Made by a program: the position numbers and the translations under genes
Assembly: GCF_032854445.1 (NCBI RefSeq)
Contig: NC_088302.1
Location: 23,695,788-23,759,787 of the forward strand
DNA: 64,000 nucleotides
Direction of reading: 5' to 3'
Origin: Liolophura sinensis
Lineage: Eukaryota > Mollusca > Polyplacophora > Chitonida > Chitonidae
The notes under the pieces: generated by a model
What the model saw: only the letters and a program-made list of their open reading frames with translations
The model's database searches: none
What the model was told of the DNA's origin: nothing
Shown: positions 45,481 to 57,992 of the stretch, piece after piece
Layout: each line of letters begins with the position of its first letter
Numbering within the stretch: the first letter of the stretch is position 1

Positions 45481-48400
45481 CCAAACTAGAACAAGCAGAC
45501 ATTAGAAGTGTCTAAAATCATTGCGTATTGCATACCACTCTTATCCAGATGCAAGTGTAAAGGTATAAGCGTAGTCTTGCATAATCTCTGGAGAGTTGCT
45601 AAAAAAAAGTGTATACAGATGTCTTTGGAAAGAAGTGCTAACAAAATGAAACCTAGAACAATGTTACTATTAAAATTTGATAAACAGTTTGAAAATATGC
45701 TTTAACAGTATGTCAACCGCTTCCCTTTTTGACATAATTAATATGGTTATTCTTGAGTATAGCATTAATTGAGCATGCAATCCAAGAAAGTACATTGTAT
45801 TAGTACACATTATCTTCATGCACATGTACAATGCAGCTGTTCTCACTGATGAAGTCATTTAGTGGGAGGATTGTGTTGTATACATCTAATTTTCTTATTG
45901 GCAAGCATGTTTTCCATTGTCACCATCATTCCATGTATTTTATACATGTATGGTCAGAATATACTAGCACAGGACAATGTCCGTAGTTGTCTATTTCTTA
46001 ATTAATAAAACAAGGGGACCTTGGCTGACTGTCTAGAGTAAAAATGTGGTATTGCTGCAGTTGACCAATTGCCAGTGAGATCATTGACTAAAAATCCAGT
46101 TCTTGCTGGTTTGGCTGCAGTTTTAAGTTGGGTTTTATCAAACACATGGTAAAAGGATCGTGGTTTTCTCTGAGCAGTTACTTGGCGTGTTTGTCAGTCA
46201 GTCAATTTTTGGAAATATTTTATAAAGTGGGCTATAATCATTTAACAAGGGGCCTTGATGCAAGATGACATCACTGTTTTCAGATGTCAAAGTTTTTGCG
46301 GCTTTGCGATTATTTTTGTTCCATCCATAAATCAGATCGAAGTGAAAAATTCTTGAGTATAGGAATTCACCCGGATGCTGTCACTTGTATATTCGTGACT
46401 TCCAGTCAATTGTTTCTTGTTTTGTTTTCTTCTATCTGTGGTAGATTTCCAACACTGTACAGTGAAACACACCTGATGACAAGGGCTTTTAAGTGATCAC
46501 TTGTCAGTTTTTATGCATATCGACCCTTGAAACTAGATAACAGTTTTCATTTTACCTTCATTAACATTATAAGGTTGATGTACAGGTATGTATTGGAGCA
46601 GCTCTTGTTACCATAAGACATGATCTGATGATACCAGTTTGGAGTAGCCAGCACAGTTCTGTATTTACCGAGCCTGTTATTGGTTGTCTCTGTAGATTCA
46701 GAGTGGGCATGGTGAGTGGGCAATGGAACCAGGTCAGTGGACAGTGTCCACACTACTGCCCTCCATTCCTCAAACACAAAACTTTGTCAATACAATCATC
46801 ACCAAGGCTACAGTTTGCAAGTTTTCCAAGCGGGTTAAACTATCCAGAATTTCCAGTGTCTTGTTACACATCTGATCAGATGATGCTCAGCTGTCGCAAC
46901 TCTCCTATGGTTTCTTCTGGCCTACATATTGAGGAATTTCCTTGTGCCATTTCACCAGGTTCTGCAGTATGTTTGATCTACAGGGTTGATCCCCTGATCC
47001 TTGGATGTAATTTCCTGAGGGATATTCAGGGATGAATGCTTACAAACGTGTCAAAATGCTGGTACATCCTTGAGAATGCGACTTTTACCCCAGTTGTGAT
47101 TGCCTTACTTGTCCATCAAGATGTGATCAACATGTACATTTTACGCTAAATTCACATGCCCATCTTCATATTGCTTTATATTTTCTTATATCATCAGTTT
47201 ATTGTGCATTCCATGGCTGTAATTTATATTCTATAAATATTCTATATTATATAAAATCTTCAATTATGGTTTCTTATACATCCATTCAAAAAAGTGTTAT
47301 TTGTGGATGATTTAATGTTTGTACTGCCTCTCAAAATGTGTCTGTTTTATATTTGTATGAAGAGTCCATAGGGGTATTCTTTCAAGAAGGCATATTAGCT
47401 TTATTTAAAACGCAAGATCCCCTTATTTCACTTGTGATTGAAATATCAAATATACATGGCTTTTTTTTTTTTTTTTGAAATTATGATAGAAAAAGTTCAC
47501 ACCTTGTTCCTTTTCCAGTAAATCTGATTTTCAATATTTTTCGGCCGAACATTTCTGAATGTTACCTTATCTATGGAAATCTTCAAGGTTAAAGCTGTGA
47601 GAATGATGCTGCACGCTATAACGGTAATCTGCTGAAGGCAAGGTGACTGCGAAGCACCAAGAAATGACCAAGCCTCATCAGCTGATTCAATTGTACAGCT
47701 CGTCACAGGAATATTGTTCCACTTGTTAGGCCAGCATCAGGCAGGAAATGAAGCTGGGACGCAGGAGTGAAAGTTAGAATTACAAATGACTGACCTCTGT
47801 CACGATAACCTCAGCCTGATCATCGAAGACAAGCCAGTACAGACAGTCAAGACCAAACCAGACTGAAGGTGGTCTACTTCCATATAGAGGCTGGGCACGG
47901 CAGGATTTCCGGATGGTGTTGAAACCAGGACACACAAACTTGTTTGAATACAAGCAGATAAACATGACTCTTTTTGCCCTAAATATTCACCTGAAAAAAG
48001 GCAGTTTTAGAAGTTGTAAAAGATTACTTTTGTTGCTGAAACGTTTTTTAATTTCTGAAGTTGCCCTCAAAACACCTTTCTATCAAGTGAATAAAACTCT
48101 CAGAATCAGTCAAAATGAGTAACTTGATTGGTCACAAGGAAACTTTTAGTTTTTATACAGTAGGTGACTTGATATAAAGTATAAAATACAGCTGGTCAGA
48201 ATATTCTGAAGCGAAAAGTTTTCTGACTTGAACATACATGTACTGATAGAAAAACCGTGATCAGCCAGGACACAGTACTAGGTCAGCTGGAAGGAAAAAA
48301 TAGCAAAGATACATGTAATCATGAATACTATGGAATCAGATATCTAGCAATAAACTAACTTACATCATACAACCATCAGCCAGCCTTGTGTCTTGTCATA

Positions 48401-48884
48401 TCGATACATATATGCATGTCAGTTTTTTTCTTCTTCTCTAATTATACATACTGTATATACATTCAACTATAATGGGATAGAACAAGTCCACCACAATGTT
48501 ATTACAGCCTTGCTGTCATTCAGACATTTCTTAATAATCATAAATATTTTCTGTCTTATATCTTTGTATACATCTGTATTCTGACTGTTGGTGAATAAAC
48601 AAACAAGCAAGCATTTATAGAAAAAGCTTTATGTCTTGAAAAACAAACAAACAAGTGGGGGCAGACAGGTTGATGTAAATGTGATGTATAAGTATGAATT
48701 TATATTACAGATTGCGTTAACATCAGTTGTAGAAAACAGACAAGTTTCTGCTGAATGGAACTTGTGGATGCCATTTTTAGAATCTAAGAGCAGTGCAGAT
48801 ATATCACACATGTCCACAGAGTGCTATCAAACTTTTTGTTTGAATATGTACATACATGTGTATGTATATGTGTCCGTGTGGGTG

Positions 48885-48917
<33 letters not shown>

Positions 48918-48926
48918 CTGTATGTT
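48885..48926. repeat. TATG tetranucleotide microsatellite
   Basis: About nine TATG units with one interruption. Confidence 0.9.
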
Positions 48927-49721
48927 TCAAGCTTTGGTTTCTTGAAAAATGTATGTGAACATTGTGATAATTGCATTGCAGCCCAACATTTATGTAAAAG
49001 ACTATTACATTAACATTTTTCACTATTACAAGCAATCTGAGAGAGAACAAGTTATCCCAAGTATTTATCTGGTGGAGATTTGAATTAAGATTGGTGAAGT
49101 AAACAAATCCATCAATTGAACTGTTTTCATTTTAAGAAGAGGAAATGTCACTAGATCTGTCACTAAGATTGATAAGACCATGCAAGACCATTCCAAAGCT
49201 TCTGGAACTTTGCCAATGAAGGCATAGCTTCATTAGTAAACCTAATGTACAAGTGATCCCCTGTTTGTGGAATATACGTCTCCTGAAAGACCCCAGAACA
49301 GAATGCTGAGCTCCTGTTTGAGCAGAACACCAGCAGATGGCTATATGACTTGTTATTAATCATTTTGGTCGTCCCACAAAATTATGAATATTTGGGGGTG
49401 GGGGGTGGGGATATGAGGTATCTTGTAGTGTTTTTGCGCTCTTTAAGATTTGGTTGGTCTGTTAACCAGCTATACGGTACTGATCTATGTGTTAAGTCAT
49501 AACCTGTTAAATCCCAAAATTCTTTTTTTTTGGGGGGGGGGGGGTGCAGGGGAATCATATAAGACAGTAGACAAAAAGTAGATTCCATGGAAAGCATTGC
49601 AGTGATTTTGAATGGGGAACACTGCACAATTCGTACCTGCATGCCAGTTCTTAAAGTTGAAATCAATTTCAGCATGCAAAAAAAAAACAGTAAATGTAAA
49701 CAAAAATAGATTGGCTACATT

Positions 49722-49773
49722 TATAGTAGCTCAGTTATTCCTGAGCTATAGTAGCTCAGTTATTCCTGAGCTA
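49722..49773. repeat. Tandemly duplicated 25-bp hairpin
   Basis: The 25-bp unit TATAGTAGCTCAGTTATTCC + TGAGC occurs twice. Within each copy TAGCTCAG and CTGAGCTA form an 8-bp stem around a 6-base loop (49727-49748 and 49752-49773). Confidence 0.85.
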
Positions 49774-50693
49774 AATAACATAAATACATGTATGTTGTTT
49801 AAATTCATTGATTTTTTTTTTTTCAGTTAAAAATCACACGTAATGATGAATGTGTATATCATGTAGTTTGGAAGGTAAGAGTGATCTGTAAATATGCTGT
49901 ATTGGTTTTGTTAACATGTTTTGATTGGGAAATCTTTTGGCTGTATAAACATACATGTATGGTGGATGTTGCAACCTTTCAGCCTTTGAATTTAAAAAAA
50001 AAAGGATATGTTATCACAAGCATGTCACTTAGAGCTGATGACTGTGATTGGTGAACTTTCTATACACTGTATTTCATCTAAAGGCTATCATTTCTCAGGT
50101 GACACATTTTGCTTGGTTCTGATTGACTCATACACCTTTTACAGTCAGATGAGATTTTTGTGTAGTATGTTATTAATTTCTTATCAGAAAAGATTCAATG
50201 TAGACATCAAAAGTATCATTTTAAGTCTTTTTGTTTGTGTGCTTCTGACAAGTCTGAAAGTGCAATTACCCACCTAACTTTAGGTCAATTACACCACAAA
50301 ACTTCTGAAATTATGGTGTAATTTTATTCTTCTGCTTGTATAGTTTATGATGATAATTGCAGATGCAAAACTTTGTGTAGGCATGTATTCAATATCCTTC
50401 AGATTTTTAACTCATGCTGAAAAAATAGATGGAATTATTAAGTTTCTGGTGAAACTTAATAAATTCAAATTCATTCATAATTTTGAAATTTGTTAGTGAT
50501 TTAATGACTCAGTTATCAACCTTCGTTGAATATTGCTAAAGTTTAGGTGGGATCTCATAACAGATTTTCTTTCTCCACATCATTTTATTTCTTTTTCTTA
50601 AGTATTTACATGTGACTGAGTTATCTAAGCTTGTCATTACTGAGGGATCTCGGCTCGTCGAAAGTCTTTTTACAGGTTTCATATTTGTTGGGA

Positions 50694-50713
50694 TTTTTTT
50701 TTTTTTTTTTTTT
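50694..50713. repeat. Poly(T) tract
   Basis: Twenty T in a row. A similar run of 18 T lies at 52756-52773. Confidence 0.9.
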
Positions 50714-51109
50714 AAAGTAGCATCAAGAAAGTTGTGTAATGCTGGTAGAGATTAGCTCCACAGATAACGATTTTGACTCTGTGCGTTTAGGATTTATTTC
50801 TGCATCTGATATTTCCAATCTATCATTCAGGAGAGCTGACTGAAACCTTTATTATTATTAAAACATTTATTACTTATTATCGCATGGCTTGTGAATAATA
50901 GGACTATTCTGTTGCATAGATGCTTGTATGAATTAATCTTTGACATACACCAATGGTTTATATGGATGCTGGTGTTTCATAGGTTAATAAGTTGTTCAGA
51001 GCCACAAGATGCCACATGCCAAGCTATGGTCAAGTCTGGTGGATGAGATGCTGACAATGTAATATTAAACACGATAAAATAATATTTTAATCATAGAGAC
51101 GCATAAAGA

Positions 51110-51790
51110 TTGTTGTCATTGCCACGTTGCTTCTTGTAATCCAAGAAGATCTTGTTGGCTGAGGAACATTTTTTCCTCCCTCCTTAATTTTGGAAAATAA
51201 GGGACTGTTATGTGAATCATTGATTCGTAATTTCCTGATCAGGTTGTGATATTTAAATAAAAGATGTAATGTGACATTAGGTGCTCTTATAATAAATCAA
51301 TGTCATATCTGTGACGGCTGAGCAGACCTGTGGGGGTTACAATAACCCGGCAAAACATTGATTCATAACCGCAGTGTAGCGAAGCCCCGATGACTTTTTT
51401 CACTGAGATTTTGATTGTTGCCACGAAACTATCAAAGACATGAAATCAGCAATTTCGTGGACTAGACATCCTATCAGTCTTCCCCATCCAGGGAAATTGC
51501 TGATACAATCGGACATGCAGTGCCTGGGATTGCAGCACATACAGGCTACCTTACAGGAGGTGGAGATTTACCATAAACCTGAAGGGAGTCTGCTGGAATC
51601 TCTCGTCTTGTTTAAGAGACCCTGTCCCACTGCTGTGTTCCTGGGAAAAACGCCTGGCATGTCCCAAACCCCGGATGTACATTGTGGTGATTTATCAGTG
51701 AAGCACAGGACGTGCAATGATGAAATCAAGAACCCGACGTCGTCTCATTCAGAGGCTAAAGATTAATTCTTGGCAAGTCCCAAGCTCTAT
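51110..51790. other. Candidate conserved non-coding block
   Basis: Repeat-free and CpG-containing, with the highest local complexity in this intron. It includes an open frame of 108 codons (51440-51766) that shows no recognisable protein and no splice sites. Confidence 0.3.
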
Positions 51791-52399
51791 GAATCAACCT
51801 AACTCCCTAAAATCACTGGTCGTCTCCCTTAGGCACAGCTCTTCATTGTCAAACAACCCCTTTTTCCACCTCCCCTTTTAGCTTTCATTCCCTTGGCTAC
51901 TTAAAACTCCAAAAGCATTCAGACTTTTTGAAAGTGTTATGCAACAGTGTATTTGTTCGTGCACAATATAGTGTCCTTTTGTTTTTTTAAGCATTATGAC
52001 GTTGATTGAAATAAAGGCAGAACTTCCCAAAAGTTTTTATGCATGTGAAAGATTCACTCACTCTTTAATTTGACTTTCATAAACAACAGAGTTAAACTTG
52101 GTGTACATGTTAAAGATACATCTTACATCCAGGCAGACAGGCACTCAACATCGTGTCAACTTACATAAAGTTTTGTATAAAATATCTGTCTTTTAGTTAA
52201 CCATAACGTCTTATCCATACTCATTTATAATAACAGATCATTTCCTGCCAAAGCCTATATAGTATAATGTGTCATAGATGTAGTGATCAAGTTTCACATT
52301 CTACGTGGAAAAAAACATGTTCATCAACTCATTGTGTGAGTTAATCAACTTACACAACATAATGGATTTTTGGACATGTTTTTTCACATGAATGAGGAA

Positions 52400-52740
52400 T
52401 TTGATTGTAGATTATATCTCTGCGACAGAAGGGAGTAATTCCGAAGCATTCTGTTTGTAGGAGTTGAGGGTATCCGTCTGTAAAATCACCCATTCTACAG
52501 GATAGCGGGATTTTGTATGAAGACGTAATCAGGTGTGAGCTGTAAGCCGGCTGGGTCAACTCTAATGCCAGCAGTGGCGCACTTTACGTATTGGGTTCCT
52601 CCACTGAGCTATAAATGAATCGGTAATCGCGCTTCTTTAAGCTGTTTCCATTAATTTCAAGTGTTTCTGGAGCAAAATATTTGAGAATCTGATACCTCTT
52701 GTGACATCGGATTTCACCGTCTGCAAATTCTCCTCAAGGC
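52400..52740. other. Candidate conserved non-coding block
   Basis: Balanced composition without repeats, between AT-rich stretches; ends at a poly(T) tract. Function unknown. Confidence 0.22.
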
Positions 52741-53602
52741 TCAATGATGCGTCCATTTTTTTTTTTTTTTTTTGTTTGTTTGTGAAGTTTTGTTGTTAAT
52801 GAAATGCTCTTTCATTATTTCTGCCACTCTGAATGAGATATGGTGTGACACTATTGGAAGAGATATCTGTTGAAGACTTGAAGACTTGTTTTTGTGCGCT
52901 GTGAAAAAAACATCAGTGATACTGTTGTGTTGAATGCATGCTGTATTAGTGGCAATGCAGCAAGATCAACTGCGTGAAGGAGATGATGTAATAGTCTCTG
53001 TCGGAATTCAATACAATTATTACACTTCAGCAGGTTGTATTCACGCCATTGTTGAGCCTGCATGTTTCATTTCACAGTTGGCTGATGCTGTTCCACACTC
53101 ATAAAGGGGGGATGGGACTGCCACTTTGAACTCATGATCAGTCCCATTTCTTTCACCTATCTGCTTTATTGGTCAGCCGGCCATCGTGCTGACAAACAGA
53201 ACTGTGACCTCCAACAAATTACAGGTGATAATGTCTAGACTGTTAACATATTAAACCTGCAAATAGCAACTTTGCTAAGTAACTATACAGTCATGGTTAT
53301 ATATAGACAGCAAAAGAAAATGACCACATCATACATCTGTGTGAGACTTCTTGAGTATCAGTGTCAACAACAATCAGATAAAATAAGCCACTAGCTTGTC
53401 TATGCATCACTTCTGTCAATTTCATCAGTAGTTCATCAGTGACTTGCCAATGGTTGATGGTTTGTGCCAGGCACTTCCTTATGCTTCCCACCACCATTGA
53501 AACTGACTGCCATCACATGTATGTAATTTTAAAGTTCTTTAGTATGCTGTGAAGCAGTAATTAATTCAGTAAATGGCTGAACTACATCGCCTCTACATCG
53601 GG

Positions 53603-53792
53603 GGTGGCAACTTACTTGCCTTCAGTACGTCACCTCAGTGAAGCAGCACTAGATAAAAGAGTGGTGGAAATCCGTCCTGCAACAAGGAGGTACATTACAT
53701 ATGCCCTAGGGATTCCTTCGTCGTCATATGACTGAAAAATTGTTGAGCACGACATTAAACCCCAAGCACTCACTCACTCACTCTTCTGTGGC
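53603..53792 (+). mobile_element. SINE family B, 5' truncated
   Basis: Begins at GGCAACTTACTTGCCTTCAG, runs through AAGCAGCACTAGATAAAAGA and ends in CACTCACTCACTC. Head missing. Confidence 0.9.
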
Positions 53793-54279
53793 AGCTTAAA
53801 GTTCTCATGGCCATCACTTTGAAAAGCTCACTTCATTATATGAATTGTGGCTGACCCTAGCCTTGGGATCTGAAGAGTGCAAGACTAAACAATAATTTAA
53901 GTGATTTAACATTTTCCACTGCTTAAGTATGTTGATATCTTCATAGAGAAAGAGGCTGTAGACATGGTGACTGAATGGTGTTTGCATGTAGCAGACTGAG
54001 TTAGAGGTATAGTGTAAATGTATGCTATCATTAAGGATTTTTTTCCCTGTTGAGATTCAAAAAAGTTGTAAGGCTATACCCAACAGATGTTTGCCCAACC
54101 TTACAAGTGTAAGCCATTCAAAAGCATTGCCTTAGATATTAGGGAATCATTTACATATTGACTAACACTCTCTCAGAGCAACTGTTCGATTTCAGGGTTA
54201 AAGTAAATATTTCTTGATAGGGGCAATTCCCTTCCTCATGGTGAATTGCACCAGTGGGTTATAGGCTTACAAAGCAGTG

Positions 54280-54440
54280 TTGTGTCGTGGGTAAACAGTA
54301 GCGACGGGTGTAGGACGATTACGTCATGCATTCATTGATCGACTTTTCCTGTGTTGCCAGCAACAGTTCCGAAGTGATTCAAAACCATTAGCGGGTTAGC
54401 AGGTGGAATGACGCCTTCCATAGTGTTCCCTGAGGCTGAT
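54280..54440. other. Candidate conserved non-coding block
   Basis: Short CpG-rich, repeat-free block with GATTACGTCATGC (ATF/CREB half palindrome) in an AT-rich intron. Confidence 0.22.
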
Positions 54441-56389
54441 TGTTTCAGTAAATTTAATATTTATAGTTGGAATATGCATGTACAAGATAAATATAGCATA
54501 TTCCCGTAGGTTTTAGTCCTTGGAGAATCCAAAGATCATAAACTGACATTCAGAGTTACACAAGTAGCAAATGTCACCTGTCACCATGGGAGGCTGAACA
54601 TATATATTTGATATACTCCTACATATCAAAATATCAAGTTAAAAGTTGTTTTCACAAGGTCTGAATTACACGTTATGGTTTTGCTAGATGTATTAAGAAA
54701 TCAGTGATAAATTGAATAATACGGGTAATGATTTAATGCCATGTTACGGTGAGAACATGTTATGTAAAGTTAGGAGACCATAATTGCAACATGATGTGCT
54801 GATTTGAAATTGGCCTTGGATTCATTATTGGAATAAACTGTTTGCTGCAATCGTCTGCTGCTGCTCCTGCTGGTTTAGAATAAAACCTTAACTGACGTAA
54901 AGTAACAAGGGGGTTACATGTCACTGTGACCATTTGCCAACCGTCACAATGTCGTCGCTAATCTGGTTTGACTCTGAAAGTTTTTTATATTTTGAACAGA
55001 GATAAACCAGTATCGTATATGTTCTTGAACAATCCTGAAAACCATCCTGCCTTTCAATTACTTATGTATGTACGTGTGTATCGGTCATTTTGAGATGATG
55101 TATATTGTCATATGTCTCTCGCAGATTGTAATAACACATGACATCGTCTGGGTGTATGTATCAAAGACTTGTTGATCCTGGACATCTATGCTATATGTCT
55201 TCCCCCAAGGCTTGGTTTGCTCAGACAACCTTGGCAAAGGGTCAGGTTGTATACTGGCTAGTGGGTAGTGTCTTGTGAGGAGTTTACTATGACTGTGTGG
55301 GAGATTTCTTATCTTGTACTAAATCCAGGTGGACAATCACTCCACTGATGGTGTGACTCAAGATATGAAGAACTATGGCTTACAAATGGATAAGTGCAAT
55401 AAAACTCTTTGCTGTCTGGAAGTGTCTGGCTATCACAGACTGTGTTTGTTCCTTGGTGAATTCTTCAGCTCACTCAATTTCCTCCTCTATAGAAGGTCTG
55501 TTTGTCGTAGTTAATAATACATTGGACACAAGCATCTTAACTAAAAAGACATGCAGTATCTGCCTTGCATGTTGCAAGCAGAAGAACCATGATCAATCCT
55601 GAGGAAGGTCAGGCCCAAGATTTTACAATAAACAGTCATGGTGAACATCCCTAGCTTGTCACTAAACATAAAGAGATAGACCAATATGGCACCTTTACCT
55701 GCCAATGGTAACTCCGGTGAGAGCCGAATTAAGCATTGTTCGTTTGTTTTTGCATGAGTGCTGTGTTACCAGTTTGTCCATAATTAAGTCATCATAGACA
55801 GAGCAGGAATGAACATTAGAACAGCTTGGACCAGAATAACTAGGCTGAAAGGGTTCCTGTAATTGTGGGCTAAAGTGGGCTAATATACTGTGAAAACGTG
55901 TCAGATGTGATGTGCTTATAATGCCTTCTCAATGAGACAGAATTTTACATATACATGTTTGTCAGCATTGGGACTGGCCTGATGTAAGGAAACTCATGAT
56001 TGATTGTTACCATCACATTCATGAAAGGTGCTTTTATCTTATTAAACGTTCATACATATTTTCTAAAGGGTTATGTTTTTTAGAATAATATAGTCTCTGT
56101 GATGGTTGATTTGGGCAGAAAGAAGAAACTGCACATCACTGTTATCATGTCTATATTAGTGTTTTAATAATCGTGTTGATCAGTAACGTTAAAACTTAAA
56201 GATTCTCCTTTTAATAGTAGCGATTTCCCTGATTGTCAGGTGATCCTGTCACAATTTACATGTACCTTCAGTTGCTTTTCGGCTCTATGACTGAAGACAT
56301 TTGAGGATGCCAAGCTGGACTTGGCTCTGAACAATGCCTGACCCAGTGTCTAAGTAGAGCACAGACCCTGTCCCAGTGTGAAGGAATGA

Positions 56390-56660
56390 CGGTCAGCAAG
56401 TGGTTATAACCACAGAGTCACTGCCATAGAGAAGGGATTTGCTCGGCTGTATCGGAATGTCTCTTGCCCTCGCAGGGTGGAAGATGCAGTATTGATCGCG
56501 ATGGGAGGGAACAAACTCCTTTACTACTGACCATGTTACCTGGGTAACCTCTCTCTCTCTGAAAGAGAGTTACCATTCTGGCTCGTCCTCTACCCTGGCT
56601 TAGCTCTGTGGGAATTCTATTTCCCGGTAATCTATGAAAGCTCATCCCCTTGGTGTGGCC
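56390..56660. other. Candidate conserved non-coding block
   Basis: Repeat-free, CpG-containing block that includes a short CTCTCTCTCT-GAAAGAGAG hairpin (56550-56570) and a GTTACCTGGGTAAC palindrome (56535-56548). Confidence 0.25.
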
Positions 56661-57679
56661 TTGTCAGTATTGATGTATGTCTTACATTACTCTCTACCAA
56701 CCATCGTTGGCTATTGCCTGTCTATCAAACATGAAAACCTTTCATCTGGGAATGTACCCACTAAAGACAGCCCTCCAATGTGCATAAAAGGTTAAATGGG
56801 GTGGTCATTCACTTTCTGTTTTGGTTTTGTCTTCAGTAAGTTTATTGGGAAATCAATGAATTATTCTGATGGTTTGCGACTACCCGTACACAGCCCCGTG
56901 CTGGCGTAGTTTGTTTTCATCTCAGTTAGTAGAAACCATGGAACTGTGTTGATCATTGAGGACACCTTCACCAAACCATGTAAAAGATTGATCGGTCTTT
57001 AAGCCAAGAAAACGTCATGGGCAGGATTTTAGTGGAAATTTTGGATTACTAGGTTGTAAGCTTTGGGAATATTTTGTCGTTCCTCCCAAGGACAAGAGTG
57101 ATATTCCTTCAGTGTTTGGTGATGGACGTGATCTGTGCCAGAGAAAGGGTTTGCAATTCAATCCCCATACAGAAGACAAGAGGATAGCACTAAACTCATG
57201 TCTTTACTTCTCAAAATAGGAGGACAAAAGTTAGCCAGGGTTAAATTTTTGAAATTGTCCATGTTCATTTTCCAGCAGTGCTCTTCCATGGAAATTGGAT
57301 AACTATGAATGTACATGCAATTTTACTCGCTTCTTCAGCATCAATTTATCGATATTCCAAGCTTATAGTTGTTCAAAGGGCTGCGTATTGATTTATCAAT
57401 TTACATTTTCACCGCTATCTGACTACTAGGTGTAGGATGAAATAGAGTGTATCACTGGGAACGGGCGTATAAGGATAATAGTCCAGTACCTATACTTTGG
57501 CAAGAGGTGTTGTGTTTGTTGGAGATATTTTTTTTGTAGATGTATATTCAAACCTTGTGCGTGGGAACAGGGCTGCGGGATTAGTTGCCACTGTGGCACT
57601 TTGGTGTTTTCCATAATGTAGCTCCTGATCTTATTCGAGCTGTATATAAACCCAGTGTTTAATACCTGTCTTTCACCAA

Positions 57680-57992
57680 ATGATTCACGACATGAGTCTT
57701 CCAAGCGCTTTGGCGATAAAGCGCTACACCTACCCATACAACTACTATCCAAAGCTGTACAACAGCAGTGGTGGACGAATTGATGGCAGTTCTGTGGGGC
57801 ACTTACCTGCGTCCAAGAGATCCAGTTCCTCTTGTATTAACATCAGCAACAAGTTTCGTCTGGCCGCCTACCAAGGCCAACGGAAACGAACACGCAAATT
57901 CAACTTGAACAACTTTTGGTATGCCAGTCTATACCGACGGCTGAATCGCTGGGAGAAGAGCTGGAGTATATACCATAATCCACTTGAGGAAG
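57680..57992 (+). CDS. Plus-strand gene, alternative first coding exon (unrecognised protein)
   Basis: 104 codons from ATG 57680 (a second in-frame ATG is at 57692) to donor GAAG followed by GTAACC, ending in phase 1. The peptide is rich in Tyr, Ser and basic residues: IKRYTYPYNYYPKLYNSSGG, then a serine-rich part, then RKRTRKFNLNNFWYASLYRR and WEKSWSIYHNP. No signal peptide, membrane segment or domain is evident. In frame, a stop lies at 57647-57649. A poor acceptor (AACCCAG, 57655) or an own promoter with a TATATAAA word (57643-57650) could supply the 5' end. I do not recognise the family. The complex composition and the clean donor argue for a real exon, probably an alternative N-terminus. 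Confidence 0.6.

Larger units (their letters stand above)
41057..57655 (+). other. Second large intron of the plus-strand gene (inferred)
   Basis: 16.6 kb without a convincing exon. A 135-codon frame at 46628-47035 and a 108-codon frame at 51440-51766 are open but resemble no family and lack clear splice borders. Several repeat-free, higher-complexity blocks are listed separately. Confidence 0.4.

Noticed and set aside
46703-46718. A possible 16-nt microexon between a CTCTGTAG acceptor and a GTGAGT donor
   Set aside because: Such pairs arise by chance in 16 kb of intron, and nothing links it in frame to the neighbouring exons.
46628-47035. 135-codon plus-strand frame
   Set aside because: Open but unlike any family; no credible acceptor or donor pair, and composition like its surroundings.
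51440-51766. 108-codon plus-strand frame
   Set aside because: Lies in a block that looks non-coding and regulatory; no splice sites and no recognisable protein.
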